64,000 nucleotides of DNA from Gammaproteobacteria bacterium (lineage in GTDB: Bacteria; Pseudomonadota; Gammaproteobacteria; Pseudomonadales; Azotimanducaceae), in assembly GCA_009846005.1 (NCBI GenBank), contig VXYL01000007.1, positions 1-64,000 of the forward strand. The letters run 5' to 3'. The notes beneath the pieces were generated by a model. That model saw nothing but the letters and a program-made list of their open reading frames with translations. It did not search any database and was not told where the DNA came from. Both the position numbers and the translations under genes were made by a program. Below are positions 35,361-44,225 of the stretch, one piece after another; position 1 is the first letter of the stretch; each line of letters begins with the position of its first letter.

Positions 35361-37256
35361 ATGCGGCGAGCTGATTGGCGCGTCTCGAGTTGGGTATGTC
35401 TGCTGTTACTGGTTTGCACGGAAATCGCCCGTGCGGCCGGCAACGTCCCGGCGGTCGCTATCAGCGGCGAGGTTGTTGACGCGAACGGCTCGCCCCTCGA
35501 GGCCTTTACGCTGACCGTCTATGGCCGGGGCCGAAAGCCGGAAGTCCATGCGTTCGATGGCACCTCCGGCCGTCTCGAGGTCAACCTGGGAACCGGAGGG
35601 ATGGGGATCGCGCTCGATGCCCCCGGCCATGCAACTTGGTTCGACGTCGTGGCGTTCAACTCGTCGGGCAACCACGACATCGGGACGGTCCGCCTCGGCC
35701 GCGAACGCGTCGTCGGCGGACGGGTCAAGGATGCCCGAACCGGATTGCCGGTTCCGGGTGTAGGCATCAGGTACGCTGCCAGTCTCGCGCAAACGCTGAA
35801 CATGCCCGCAGGAGACGACTACCCCGTCGGCTGGTGGGTCACAACGGACGCGAACGGCGAATTCGCGTTGCGTCGCCTTCCCCGGGGGCGTGTCCATCTC
35901 GAGGTATCTGCGGCTGGACACATGACCCACCTAGTCGAACTGCCGGCCGACCGGAACCAACTCGACATCGCCCTTGGCGGAGGTGCAACGCTCAAGGGGT
36001 CGCTGTTGTTCGGCGATGGCACGCCCGCCGACGGTACGGTGATGCTCCGACCTCAATCCGACAACCACTGGGTGGATAGAAACGGCTGGCGCGCGTTGGA
36101 GCGGCACGTCGACCCGGAGGGTCGGTTCCAGTTCGAAGGTCTGGCGGCCGGTTCGTACTATCTGTCCGCACGATCTGCCGCCGGGGTCGTCGAAAGTCGC
36201 GACATTGCCCTCGCGAAAGACGAAATCGCGTCGGTCGAGCTCATAGCCGAACCACTCGGTCGCTTGTCCGGGCGGATTTCCGGCTTGGCCGAGTCCGAGT
36301 GGGCGTCGGTCTTCATTCGCGACGAATGGGACAGTCGCCTTGGTCCGAACCCGGCGAGGTTCGGCAACGGCCGCTTCGTCGTGAATGGCATTCCTGACGG
36401 TGAACTCGTTGTGCAAGCCACCGCAAACGTGCAGCGGCATTCCCGCTCGATCACGAGGAAAGTCATGATGGTGGGGCGCGAAGCGACCATCGACTTCGAC
36501 TTCTCGGGTCGGTCTCGAATCGCCGGGAGGGTTCTTGCAGGCACCCGCCCTGTGCACGCGATCATGGTGCGCGCCGTTCCCAAAGACCCCCGCATGCTGT
36601 CCGCAGTCGACATGTCGGACATTGACGGCCGATACGAGATCCCGGGTCTCGACATCGGCGAGTACGAGTTTCGCGTCCAGCTTGGCCTGCGCGGAACCCA
36701 TCGGTCCTTTGACGTCGACGTCGTATCCGATGCCATTGTCGACATCCACCTCGGCCCATTCGCGCTATCGGGCGCGGTCACCTTGGAAGCTGGTCAGCCG
36801 TTCCGGTTGGCCAACTGGGTAGTGCAGGCCAGGTTAGTTTCTGCAAGCGGCGAACCGGTGATCTTCCGCGGCTTCACCGACAGCCGTGGCGTGTATCGTT
36901 TCGACGGCTTGGAGAAGGGCACGTACCGAGTGTCTTTCGCCTCCCCCTATATCGGCGGCGTCCGCAACGTGGTTGTCGATGCGCCATCGGTTCAGAACGT
37001 CGACATCCAGCCCACGATCAGCGAGGTACGGGAGGTTCGAGTGGTCGATGCCAATTCGAAGGAAGCTCTCAATGACGTGTCGTGCGTGGTTCAAGACGGC
37101 GTGTGGGCGGACAGTCCCGTGTACGATCTGGGAGACGGACTCCCGACTACGTTGATCGATGCCGGCCTGACGTGTTCGCGCCGGGGCTACGAAACCGTCC
37201 AAATCCGATGGGACGGCGACCCGCTCGAGATCGATCTCGCGCCGCGCCATCCCTGA
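35361..37256 (+). CDS. Secreted protein with repeated carboxypeptidase-regulatory-like (beta-sandwich) domains
   Basis: A 631-residue exported protein. Signal peptide MRRADWRVSSWVCLLLLVCTEIARA. The mature part consists of about six beta-sandwich units of the CarboxypepD_reg type, each with a G-x-V-x-D start and a D-x-x-G-x-F/Y-x-F/I-x-x-L turn. Examples: ISGEVVDANGSPLEAF, TTDANGEFALRRLPRG, DPEGRFQFEGLAAGSYYL, DIDGRYEIPGLDIGEY, DSRGVYRFDGLEKGTY. No enzyme motif seen. Probably an envelope or surface structural or binding protein. Divergent from the DUF169-TonB receptor operon, 120 bases away. Confidence 0.8.
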   Translation: MRRADWRVSSWVCLLLLVCTEIARAAGNVPAVAISGEVVDANGSPLEAFTLTVYGRGRKPEVHAFDGTSGRLEVNLGTGGMGIALDAPGHATWFDVVAFNSSGNHDIGTVRLGRERVVGGRVKDARTGLPVPGVGIRYAASLAQTLNMPAGDDYPVGWWVTTDANGEFALRRLPRGRVHLEVSAAGHMTHLVELPADRNQLDIALGGGATLKGSLLFGDGTPADGTVMLRPQSDNHWVDRNGWRALERHVDPEGRFQFEGLAAGSYYLSARSAAGVVESRDIALAKDEIASVELIAEPLGRLSGRISGLAESEWASVFIRDEWDSRLGPNPARFGNGRFVVNGIPDGELVVQATANVQRHSRSITRKVMMVGREATIDFDFSGRSRIAGRVLAGTRPVHAIMVRAVPKDPRMLSAVDMSDIDGRYEIPGLDIGEYEFRVQLGLRGTHRSFDVDVVSDAIVDIHLGPFALSGAVTLEAGQPFRLANWVVQARLVSASGEPVIFRGFTDSRGVYRFDGLEKGTYRVSFASPYIGGVRNVVVDAPSVQNVDIQPTISEVREVRVVDANSKEALNDVSCVVQDGVWADSPVYDLGDGLPTTLIDAGLTCSRRGYETVQIRWDGDPLEIDLAPRHP

Positions 37257-37318
37257 CGACTCGTGGCGCCGTCGCGCACTTGTCGCAGCGGGCTTCCCGC
37301 TGAGCGGATCCCTGGTCG

Positions 37319-37930
37319 TCAGGTTCGTCGCCGGTCGATCTCCTCTTCCACGTCCCGCAGCTTGTCCTTGCCGAAGTAGAGCTCGTCGCCGACGAAGAAA
37401 CTCGGCGAACCGAACACCCCGCGTTCGACGGCGGATTCGGTGTTGGCGATCAGTTGCTGCTTGACGGCGGGATCCTTGACGCCGTCGAGCAACGTCTTCA
37501 CGGGCAGACCGGACTCGGTGAGCGCTTCGGCCATGACCGAGGGATCATCCATCTTCCTTTGCTTCGCCCACATGTGCTGGTAGACCTCGTCGACGTAGCG
37601 CTCGAAGAATCCCTCCCGCTCGGCGACGATGGCGCCGCGCATGATGGTCAACGTGTTGACGGGAAAATGGGGATTGGGCACGTAGGGCGGTACGTCGTAT
37701 TGCCTGAGGAACCGTTCGGTCTCGAGGCGCTGATACTCGGGCTTGTTGCGGATGCCTCGGAGCGAAACCGCAGGCGAGACGTTGTTCGTGGCCTTGAACA
37801 CGCCGCCGAGGAGAACCGGCACGTACGTGAACTCGATGCCGGTGCGGCGCACCACGCCGGGAATCGCCAGATGCGCGAGGTAGGCATTCGGGCTGCCGAA
37901 GTCGAAGTGGAACTCGACGCTCAACTCCAT
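37319..37930 (-). CDS. 2-hydroxychromene-2-carboxylate isomerase-like DsbA-family protein
   Basis: A 203-residue kappa-GST/DsbA-fold protein. N-terminal FHFDFGSPNAYLAHLAIPGVVRRTG carries the Ser of the glutathione-binding S-P-N-A-Y motif. Later come VPNPHFPVNTLTIMRGAI and the cis-proline region VFGSPSFFVGDELYFGKDKL. Characterised relatives isomerise 2-hydroxychromene-2-carboxylate in naphthalene degradation; no other aromatic genes are near, so the true substrate is open. Divergent from the methyltransferase gene. Confidence 0.88.
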   Translation of the reverse strand: MELSVEFHFDFGSPNAYLAHLAIPGVVRRTGIEFTYVPVLLGGVFKATNNVSPAVSLRGIRNKPEYQRLETERFLRQYDVPPYVPNPHFPVNTLTIMRGAIVAEREGFFERYVDEVYQHMWAKQRKMDDPSVMAEALTESGLPVKTLLDGVKDPAVKQQLIANTESAVERGVFGSPSFFVGDELYFGKDKLRDVEEEIDRRRT

Positions 37931-37990
37931 TTGTCATCTCCTTGGATTCCAATAACCTTGGCCAGGCTGTGCCTGGCGTAGGAGACCACC

Positions 37991-38620
37991 ATGCAACAGC
38001 GTCGAGATCGCGTGCAATGGGTGTACGCGGCGAAGAGCAACCGCGAACTCGAGGAACGCTACGACGAGTGGGCGGGCGAGTACGATCGGGATCTTCGCGA
38101 GGAATTCGAGTGGGTCGCGCCGCGGGTAACCGTAGAGCTGTTCGCCAAGTACGTCGCGCCAGACGCCAGGATACTCGATGCGGGCGTTGGCACCGGCCTC
38201 GTCGGCGAGTGTCTGATCGAGGCTGGCTACCAGGACCTCCACGGGATCGATCTGTCGGTGGGGATGCTTGATGCGGCCCGGCGCAAGTCCATCTATCGCG
38301 AGTTGCGCCAGATGACCCTGGGCGAGCCCTTGGATTTTGCCGACGACACCTTCGATGCGGTGATCAGCGTCGGGGTGTTCACCACCGGTCATGCCCCGGC
38401 GCGCGCCTTCGACGAGCTGGTCCGCATCACGAGAAACGACGGTTTCATCCTCTTTTCGCTGAAGACCGAACTCCATGCGCAGGGGTTTGGTCGGTACCTC
38501 GATGACTTGGAAACCGCCGGCAGATGGAGCTTGGTCGAGCGCTCGGGACGCTACCGCCCGATGCCCAAGGGCGAACCGGAAGTCGAGCACCAGGTTTGGA
38601 CCTATCGGGTACGGTCGTAG
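37991..38620 (+). CDS. Class I SAM-dependent methyltransferase
   Basis: A 209-residue methyltransferase. Motif I is ILDAGVGTGLVGECL, followed by LHGIDLSVGMLDAARRK, and a motif IV/post-I region with FDAVISVGVFTTGHAP. The N-terminal RELEERYDEWAGEYDRDL resembles the WBSCR27/UbiE-like small-molecule group. GGAGACCACC precedes the ATG. Substrate unknown. The 100 bases after the stop hold nothing recognisable before the convergent Zur gene ends. Confidence 0.85.
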   Translation: MQQRRDRVQWVYAAKSNRELEERYDEWAGEYDRDLREEFEWVAPRVTVELFAKYVAPDARILDAGVGTGLVGECLIEAGYQDLHGIDLSVGMLDAARRKSIYRELRQMTLGEPLDFADDTFDAVISVGVFTTGHAPARAFDELVRITRNDGFILFSLKTELHAQGFGRYLDDLETAGRWSLVERSGRYRPMPKGEPEVEHQVWTYRVRS

Positions 38621-38720
38621 GCGTCGGCCTCGTTACGGTAGGCGCACCTCAAAGCGCCCACGCCAAGGTGGCGCCGCAGCGGTGCGCGGCCATGACCGCT
38701 CTACGCCGATGCGTAGCGCT

Positions 38721-39224
38721 TCAGTCTTGCACGCCGACGGCGCATTCCCCGCACAATCCCTTGACCTCCACAACCGCGTTGTCCGGCCGGAATCCGTGCT
38801 CGTCCGCGATCTGGGCCAAGAGCGTCTCAAGCCCGCTCGACTCCACCTCGTCCACGTGGCCACACGAGGAACAGAGCAGGAACTGGCTCTCGTGTGCGTG
38901 GTCGGGATGGTCGCACGGGAAGTAGGTCTGGGCGGATTGCAGCCGGTGGACGAGGCCGGTTCGCATGAGAAAGTCGAGGTGTCGGTAGACGGTCAACGGT
39001 GCAATCTTGCGTTCCTGCCGCTGCTCCAGAAGCGCAATGAGTTCGTAGGCGGAAAGCGGTCGACCGCGAGCCTGCATTTCCGCGTAGACCGCCAATCGCG
39101 CCGGGGTCAGCCGTTCGCCCTTCTCCGCGCAGCGCCCTTCGGCGAGTTTTCGCCATTTCGCCGCGAGCGGTGCCGTTGTTGCCGACCGTTTAGCCAATTC
39201 GAAGCTCCCTTGGTTCGCAGTCAC
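38721..39224 (-). CDS. zur: Fur-family zinc regulator (Zur-like)
   Basis: A 167-residue Fur-family repressor. Winged helix RLTPARLAVYAEMQARGRPLSAYELIALLEQ, recognition region KIAPLTVYRHLDFLM, regulatory site HPDHAHESQFLLCSSCGHVDEVE and structural site C-G-E-C near the C-terminus. The TVYRHLDFL helix and HAHESQFLLC pattern are closer to Zur than to Fur or PerR. GTG start is five bases after the MerC-like gene; both are probably transcribed together from the divergent region with the ZnuD-like receptor, where a Zur-box-like sequence lies. Confidence 0.82.
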   Translation of the reverse strand: MTANQGSFELAKRSATTAPLAAKWRKLAEGRCAEKGERLTPARLAVYAEMQARGRPLSAYELIALLEQRQERKIAPLTVYRHLDFLMRTGLVHRLQSAQTYFPCDHPDHAHESQFLLCSSCGHVDEVESSGLETLLAQIADEHGFRPDNAVVEVKGLCGECAVGVQD

Positions 39225-39229
39225 TCCCG

Positions 39230-39673
39230 CTACCGACGATCAAGATCCATCGGGCTCGACCGGGAGGCGTGGACGCCACCACTACCACATTTTCGCACCC
39301 AGTGCCAAAGATGCGCCGAGCCCAGCAGCACCGCGCCGGCAACGGTAATCGGCTCCTCGTACGGCGATACCGCGTCGATGAACGCGGCCAGCAGTAGCAG
39401 CCCCAGGCCAGTCAATGCCGCGCCGACGAACAGCCTGTTGGCGTTCACCGGCCGTGTCTTCCAGATCACCCGGAGACTCACGGGAACCGCGGCGACCACC
39501 AGGACCTTATGCACAAGCTCGTTCTCGGCGGCCTGGGCGACCGCCGGCAACAGCGCGACGAGTAGTGGCAGGGCGACACAGTGGAGCAGGCACAGCGTCG
39601 AGAGTCCGATCGCGTACAGATCCAAGCGCCCCGCAGGACTCCACCGGACGCCGCTTGCGTTAAGCCGGTTCAT
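39230..39673 (-). CDS. MerC-domain small membrane protein of the Zur operon
   Basis: A ~147-residue protein with four hydrophobic segments. The first contains the MerC-like pair in LSTLCLLHCVALPLLVALLP, followed by LVVAAVPVSLRVIW, LFVGAALTGLGLLLLAAFI and VAGAVLLGSAHLWHW. MerC proteins move Hg(II) through the inner membrane. Next to zur and a zinc receptor, a zinc-related role is more likely here (inference). The start is uncertain: ATG at 39673 matches the hydrophobic domain, while an in-frame TTG at 39769 would add 32 residues. Confidence 0.75.
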   Translation of the reverse strand: MNRLNASGVRWSPAGRLDLYAIGLSTLCLLHCVALPLLVALLPAVAQAAENELVHKVLVVAAVPVSLRVIWKTRPVNANRLFVGAALTGLGLLLLAAFIDAVSPYEEPITVAGAVLLGSAHLWHWVRKCGSGGVHASRSSPMDLDRR

Positions 39674-39826
39674 GGGAGTCAGCCTGTGGCCGTCGCGCTC
39701 CACGCAAAGGCGATCGAATGCCGTGTTGGGTCCTGCGACGGGCCTGTCGCCGTTCGCCGTCATGGACAAGCGATTGGACCGGCGATTTCGATTCCGGGGT
39801 CATGTGCAGTTTCCTGTCGCTGAAAA

Positions 39827-39845
39827 GATATGTTATAACGTACTC
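39827..39845. promoter_or_regulatory. Zur-box-like operator in the zinc module
   Basis: GATATGTTATAACGTACTC with the palindromic core GTTATAAC (39832-39839), close to the gammaproteobacterial Zur consensus as I remember it (GAAATGTTATA and its inverse). It lies between the divergent MerC-zur and receptor genes. TATAAC at 39834-39839 may double as the -10 box for the receptor, with TTCCTG 17 bases upstream. Confidence 0.65.
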
Positions 39846-39897
39846 TTCTGGATGCCACAACGGTGTCCTGCGCTTAGGTTCCCCAACCCCAATGGCT

Positions 39898-42069
39898 ATG
39901 AAACGCAAGCAACTATCTCTGCTGGCCGTGGCAACGTGGCTGGCGGCAGCCGCCTTCGCCGCACAAGGTCCCGAGGAGGAAGACCCGGGCATCGAGGAGG
40001 TCATCGTCTTGGCACACCCGCTCGCGGGCGAAGGGCTCGCACAGGCCAGCGACGTGCTCGACGTCGACGAGCTCGAACGCAAGGCGGTGGACAACATCGG
40101 CGCGACCGTGGGCAGCGAGCCGGGGATCCACAACAGCGCCTACGGCGTTGGCGCGGGGCGTCCCGTCATCCATGGCCTCGGCGGCGCGCGTGTGCGCGTC
40201 ATGGAGGAACAGATCGACACGCTTGACGTCTCCGTCAGCAGCGGCGACCACGCCGTCACGGTCGACCCCTTCGTCGCGGAGCGCGTGGAAGTCCTGAAGG
40301 GGTCAGCGACCCTGCTCTACGGCTCCGGCGCAATCGGCGGGGTGGTCGATGTCCACACGGGACGCATTCCCGACGAAGTGCCGGAGCGCATCCGCGGCAC
40401 CCTCGACCTGCGCGCCACCGACAACGGCAACGGCAGCAACGGGACCCTCCGGCTCGACGGCGGTGGCGGCAACGTGGCGTGGCACGTCGACGCCTTCGCC
40501 CGCAAGGCGGACGACTACGACATCCCCGGGTACGCCGAGTCCGCGGCCCTGCACGCCCTCGAGGAAGAGGAAGAGCACCACGACGAGGACGAGCACGGGG
40601 ACCACGACCACGAGGAAGACCACCACGATGAGGAGGAAGGGCACGAGGACGAGGAGGAGGTCCACGGCCACCTGCCCGGCAGCGGCATCGACGTCCGCGG
40701 CGGCTCAGTCGGTTTCTCCTTCGTCGGAGACCGCGGATTCGCCGGCCTCTCCGTCAGCAGTCTCGACTCCGAGTACGGCATCCCCGGTCACAGCCATGCT
40801 CACCACGAACACGGGCACGACGACCACGAGGAGCACGACGACCACGAGGAGCACGACGACCACGAGGAGCACGACGACCACGCCGATGAAGTCGAGGGCA
40901 CCCCCGTTGTCGTTCTCGAGCAGACGCGTGTCGACTTGGAGGCTGGCCTAGCCGATCCTCTTGACGGCTTTGAAGGCCTAAACCTCCGGCTCGGCATCAA
41001 CGACTACGAACACGTGGAGAACGAAGCCGGTGAAGCGGGAACGGTCTTCACGAACGAGGCCTGGGAAGCACGCGCGGAGTTGACGCACGCGCCGTTCGCC
41101 GGTTGGCGCGGTGCCCTCGGCATTCAGCTCGGCGACCGCGGATTCTCCGTGGCCGGCGAGGAAGCCTTCACGCCCCCCGTCGACACGTCGTCGTTCGGCC
41201 TGTTCTGGGTCGGTGAGCGCTCTCTCGGTGAGCTCGGGGTCGAGGCGGGTGTGCGCTACGACCGGGTCGAGCACGCACCTCGGGACGGCACGAGCCGCGA
41301 CTTCAGCGGCGGCAGCGCATCGCTTGGCCTCATCGTTCCGCTCGGCGAGGACTGGGAAGGCACGTTGCTCGCCGACTACTCGTCCCGTGCGCCGGTGGGC
41401 GAGGAACTCTTCTCGGACAGCCCGCATCCCGGCACGGGGGTCTTCGAGATCGGGGATCCCGGACTCGACCATGAGCAGGCGCGCAACCTGTCGGCAACCC
41501 TCACCGGCGGTGGCGACGGCTGGTCCACGCGGGGAACCTTCTACTACACGAACTTCGCCGACTTCATCTACCAGGCTGCGACGGGTGAGGAAATGGACGG
41601 CTTCGACGTGCGCCGATACGCGCAGGCCGACGCGACCTTTGCCGGCTTCGAGGTGGAGGGCCGCGCGAGGGTCGCCGAGTGGGGTGGGGGACGTCTCGAA
41701 ATCGGGGCTTTCTTCGACACGGTATCGCCGGAACTCGACGTCTCCGGGAACGACAACCTGCCCCTGATCCCGCCCAACCGGGTCGGGGTGTCCTTCGCCT
41801 TCACGAGCGACCGCCTGCGGGCCACCGTGGACTACGTACGGGCTTCGGAGCAGGACGACGTCGCCGAGTTCGAGTTGCCGTCCGACGCATACGACGACCT
41901 GCGCGCGCGCGTCGCGTGGCGTATTCGCCCGGGTGGCATGGCGGTCGACCTGTATGTGGCCGGGCGCAACCTCACCGACGACGAGCAGCGGCTGCACACG
42001 TCCGTCGTCAAGGACTTGGCACCCCAGCCGGGACGGACGATCGAAGCGGGAATGCGCGTGCGCTTCTAG
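39898..42069 (+). CDS. znuD: ZnuD-like TonB-dependent zinc receptor with His/Asp-rich loops
   Basis: A 723-residue receptor. Signal peptide MKRKQLSLLAVATWLAAAAFA, TonB-box-like IEEVIVLAHPL, then a plug with GARVRVMEEQID, SSGDHAVTVDPFVAERVEVLKGSATLLYGSGAIGGVVDVHTG. This strongly resembles ZnuD-type zinc receptors. Two extracellular stretches are extreme in His/Asp/Glu: about residues 222-260 (EEEEHHDEDEHGDHDHEED and on) and 300-330 (repeats of DDHEEH). The barrel ends with GRTIEAGMRVRF. The Zur-box-like site upstream and zur next door make zinc uptake under zinc starvation the best assignment. An ATG six bases earlier (39892) is an alternative start. Confidence 0.88.
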   Translation: MKRKQLSLLAVATWLAAAAFAAQGPEEEDPGIEEVIVLAHPLAGEGLAQASDVLDVDELERKAVDNIGATVGSEPGIHNSAYGVGAGRPVIHGLGGARVRVMEEQIDTLDVSVSSGDHAVTVDPFVAERVEVLKGSATLLYGSGAIGGVVDVHTGRIPDEVPERIRGTLDLRATDNGNGSNGTLRLDGGGGNVAWHVDAFARKADDYDIPGYAESAALHALEEEEEHHDEDEHGDHDHEEDHHDEEEGHEDEEEVHGHLPGSGIDVRGGSVGFSFVGDRGFAGLSVSSLDSEYGIPGHSHAHHEHGHDDHEEHDDHEEHDDHEEHDDHADEVEGTPVVVLEQTRVDLEAGLADPLDGFEGLNLRLGINDYEHVENEAGEAGTVFTNEAWEARAELTHAPFAGWRGALGIQLGDRGFSVAGEEAFTPPVDTSSFGLFWVGERSLGELGVEAGVRYDRVEHAPRDGTSRDFSGGSASLGLIVPLGEDWEGTLLADYSSRAPVGEELFSDSPHPGTGVFEIGDPGLDHEQARNLSATLTGGGDGWSTRGTFYYTNFADFIYQAATGEEMDGFDVRRYAQADATFAGFEVEGRARVAEWGGGRLEIGAFFDTVSPELDVSGNDNLPLIPPNRVGVSFAFTSDRLRATVDYVRASEQDDVAEFELPSDAYDDLRARVAWRIRPGGMAVDLYVAGRNLTDDEQRLHTSVVKDLAPQPGRTIEAGMRVRF
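40819..40881 (+). repeat. 18-bp tandem repeat coding DDHEEH in the zinc receptor
   Basis: Three identical 18-base units (GACGACCACGAGGAGCAC) at 40819-40836, 40837-40854 and 40855-40872, plus half a unit to 40881. Perfect identity suggests recent slippage expansion; copy number may vary between strains, changing the length of a metal-binding loop. Confidence 0.9.
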
Positions 42070-42086
42070 CCGGTTTCGCCAAACGG

Positions 42087-42219
42087 GGGACGGGACAAGC
42101 CCGTCCCCTACGGCACGCCCCGCACGCGGCGGAACCTCGTAGGGGCGGGCTTGTCCCCGCCCGCGCCGGCCATTGTCGTTTGCCGCGGGAACGGGACGGG
42201 ACCAGCCCGTCCCCGTCGG
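42087..42219. repeat. Intergenic hairpin repeat cluster (locus 7)
   Basis: Three units: inverted at 42087-42113, forward at 42139-42162 (GGGCGGG, CTTGT, CCCCGCCC) and inverted at about 42193-42219. They fill the 161-base gap between the convergent receptor and DUF3604 genes. Here neither stop codon comes from a unit. Confidence 0.85.
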
Positions 42220-42230
42220 GGAGGTTGCCG

Positions 42231-44156
42231 TCAGTTCGAACTTGGCGTGTACCAGATGGGCGACGTATAGGCCCGCTCTTGCGTGACCATGGGTATCTCA
42301 TCCGGCAGATCGTTCAAACCATGGAACTTCGCGTCGTAGGCCGTCCAGCGAGGCGTCGGAATCTCCAGTACGCGTAGGTAGTAGAAGGCGAGTTCGGCGC
42401 GGTTGAAATCTGGGTCGGGCCACACCACGGCGATCTCCGGGTCGCCGATGTCATTGGTGTAGGAAGCATTGCGAACGTCCACCGTACTGCCCACCGCGCG
42501 AACCTCGCCCTCGGGGTTCTCCGTGCGGCCGTCGGACAAGGCAACGTTGTAGATCCGCTCGTGCAATTCGCCGTCTTCGTCACGCCAGCCCTTTACCACC
42601 TGCACGCGGTCCAGATTGGCGCCATCGGGATCCTTTACGGCCCGGATGAGAAAACGCGGCGCTTTGCCCATTGGTGCCTCCGTGAGATCGCCGCCCATGG
42701 GCACGCCTTTGGCGTAACCCACTCGGGCCAGGTCTGGCCTTGCGGCGTCGGCATCGGAGTAGCTCCAGCCGCCGAAAAATCGGACGGTCATCCGCGGGCC
42801 GGTGGAAGCGTAGACCTCCTTGCGCCGCATAGCGGCGAAGAGCGCTTCCCGCGTGTTTTCCATCGCCCACACTGCCGCATAGCCGGACGCGTTGTAGTTC
42901 CATCCGGTCGTTACACGGTTCCGGCCCGGTTCATTGCCCGGCATCTTGCCCCAGAAGTTGCTCTGGTCGGCGGTCGCGAGGGCGGTGTGGGAGTCGGTGC
43001 TCCCGATCATGCCGAACTTGAAGGGATTGACACCCAGTTCGGCCTTTTGGCCCAGGCCCAGCATCAGGGCGGAACGGGCATAGGAATTGACGGGCCTCGG
43101 CCGCGGTCCGACCGGACCCTCGGCTCGTTTTGTCTCATCTGCCGGACCCTTGCCTTGCTTCTTCGAGTCGGGTTGGCTTTTCGTGATCCCCCACTTGAAG
43201 ATCTCGTCACCGGCAAACTCGTCGTTCGGCGAGATCAACGGATGCGTTTCGCCGTGTCCCTTGATCTGCGTGACCTCGTAGAGCGGCTCCCAGCGCGAAC
43301 GGTTCCTCGCGTACGTTTCCGTAAGCGGCTCGCCTTGGCGGGTAGTGAGCGCGAACATGCGGTTGCCGCTTAGATTGCCATTGTGAGGAATCGCCAACGC
43401 ATCTCCCCCCGAGCGTTTCTCATAGTCGTTGAGGTATGCCCACAGGTCCTCCGGGTCGCTGCTGTCGAAGGCGGAGAATGGCACGACCTGGCTGGTCCGT
43501 TCGGGCCCGTCGGCAAAAACGACGTTTCGGTGGCCGCCGGCAGCCACGGTCCACTCATAGCCGGAGAACGTGGTAAACGTGCCCGGGTCGTTGTGCCTTT
43601 CGGCGTTGCGGATGACCTCCTCCCAGACCGACCGGATGAACCGCGCGTCGGTCCCGTAGTCGGCATGACCCAGACCCTTGGCCGGACCTTGGTCCGCCTT
43701 GATAGCCATCAGCGTAGCGGCGTTGAAAGCGTTCAGCAGATCGTCGGTGTCCGCATTGAGGGCTTCCACCAAGGAAACGGGATAGTTGAGCGCTTCGGCG
43801 GTCCGCTTGCCGGCCTCGGTCGCCAACAGCGCTTCGTCTCCGGCGGCGATCCGGGCGATGACGCCCATGTTCTCGGCATGGTCCGACACCATGAGGAAAT
43901 CCAACGGTCGGCGCAGACGAACGTCCTCGCCACTCGCGGCGCGGACCCTCTCGCCCTTGGCGAATCGATAGGCATCGTCGGGCATGAGCCGGGTGCCGAA
44001 AATGAAGGCGTCGGACGACAGGGCGGTATGCACGTGGGTATCACCCCAATAGACGTTGGTCGTATGGGAAGGATCGACGTGGGGGGAATACGACTCTTGA
44101 GCGAACGCACTGAGCGTCACGGCAGTCAGGACAAGAACGAGCCAAGTTTCCTTCAC
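42231..44156 (-). CDS. DUF3604 domain-containing secreted protein (PHP-like fold)
   Basis: A 641-residue exported protein. The GTG start at 44156 gives signal peptide MKETWLVLVLTAVTLSAFAQ and has AGGA about ten bases upstream. DUF3604 features resembling PHP metallo-hydrolases: YWGDTHVHTALSSDAF (H-x-H metal motif), DFLMVSDHAENMG, LAIPHNGNLSG and FGMIGSTDSHTALA. The metal-ligand set looks complete. Substrate unknown. Divergent from the aldo/keto reductase gene, 69 bases apart. Confidence 0.85.
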   Translation of the reverse strand: MKETWLVLVLTAVTLSAFAQESYSPHVDPSHTTNVYWGDTHVHTALSSDAFIFGTRLMPDDAYRFAKGERVRAASGEDVRLRRPLDFLMVSDHAENMGVIARIAAGDEALLATEAGKRTAEALNYPVSLVEALNADTDDLLNAFNAATLMAIKADQGPAKGLGHADYGTDARFIRSVWEEVIRNAERHNDPGTFTTFSGYEWTVAAGGHRNVVFADGPERTSQVVPFSAFDSSDPEDLWAYLNDYEKRSGGDALAIPHNGNLSGNRMFALTTRQGEPLTETYARNRSRWEPLYEVTQIKGHGETHPLISPNDEFAGDEIFKWGITKSQPDSKKQGKGPADETKRAEGPVGPRPRPVNSYARSALMLGLGQKAELGVNPFKFGMIGSTDSHTALATADQSNFWGKMPGNEPGRNRVTTGWNYNASGYAAVWAMENTREALFAAMRRKEVYASTGPRMTVRFFGGWSYSDADAARPDLARVGYAKGVPMGGDLTEAPMGKAPRFLIRAVKDPDGANLDRVQVVKGWRDEDGELHERIYNVALSDGRTENPEGEVRAVGSTVDVRNASYTNDIGDPEIAVVWPDPDFNRAELAFYYLRVLEIPTPRWTAYDAKFHGLNDLPDEIPMVTQERAYTSPIWYTPSSN

Positions 44157-44225
44157 ACTGTTTCCTGCACCGCCTTCCAACACGATTGTATGCTTGCGTG
44201 TGGCAGTTGAGCCAACGAGAAGGCG

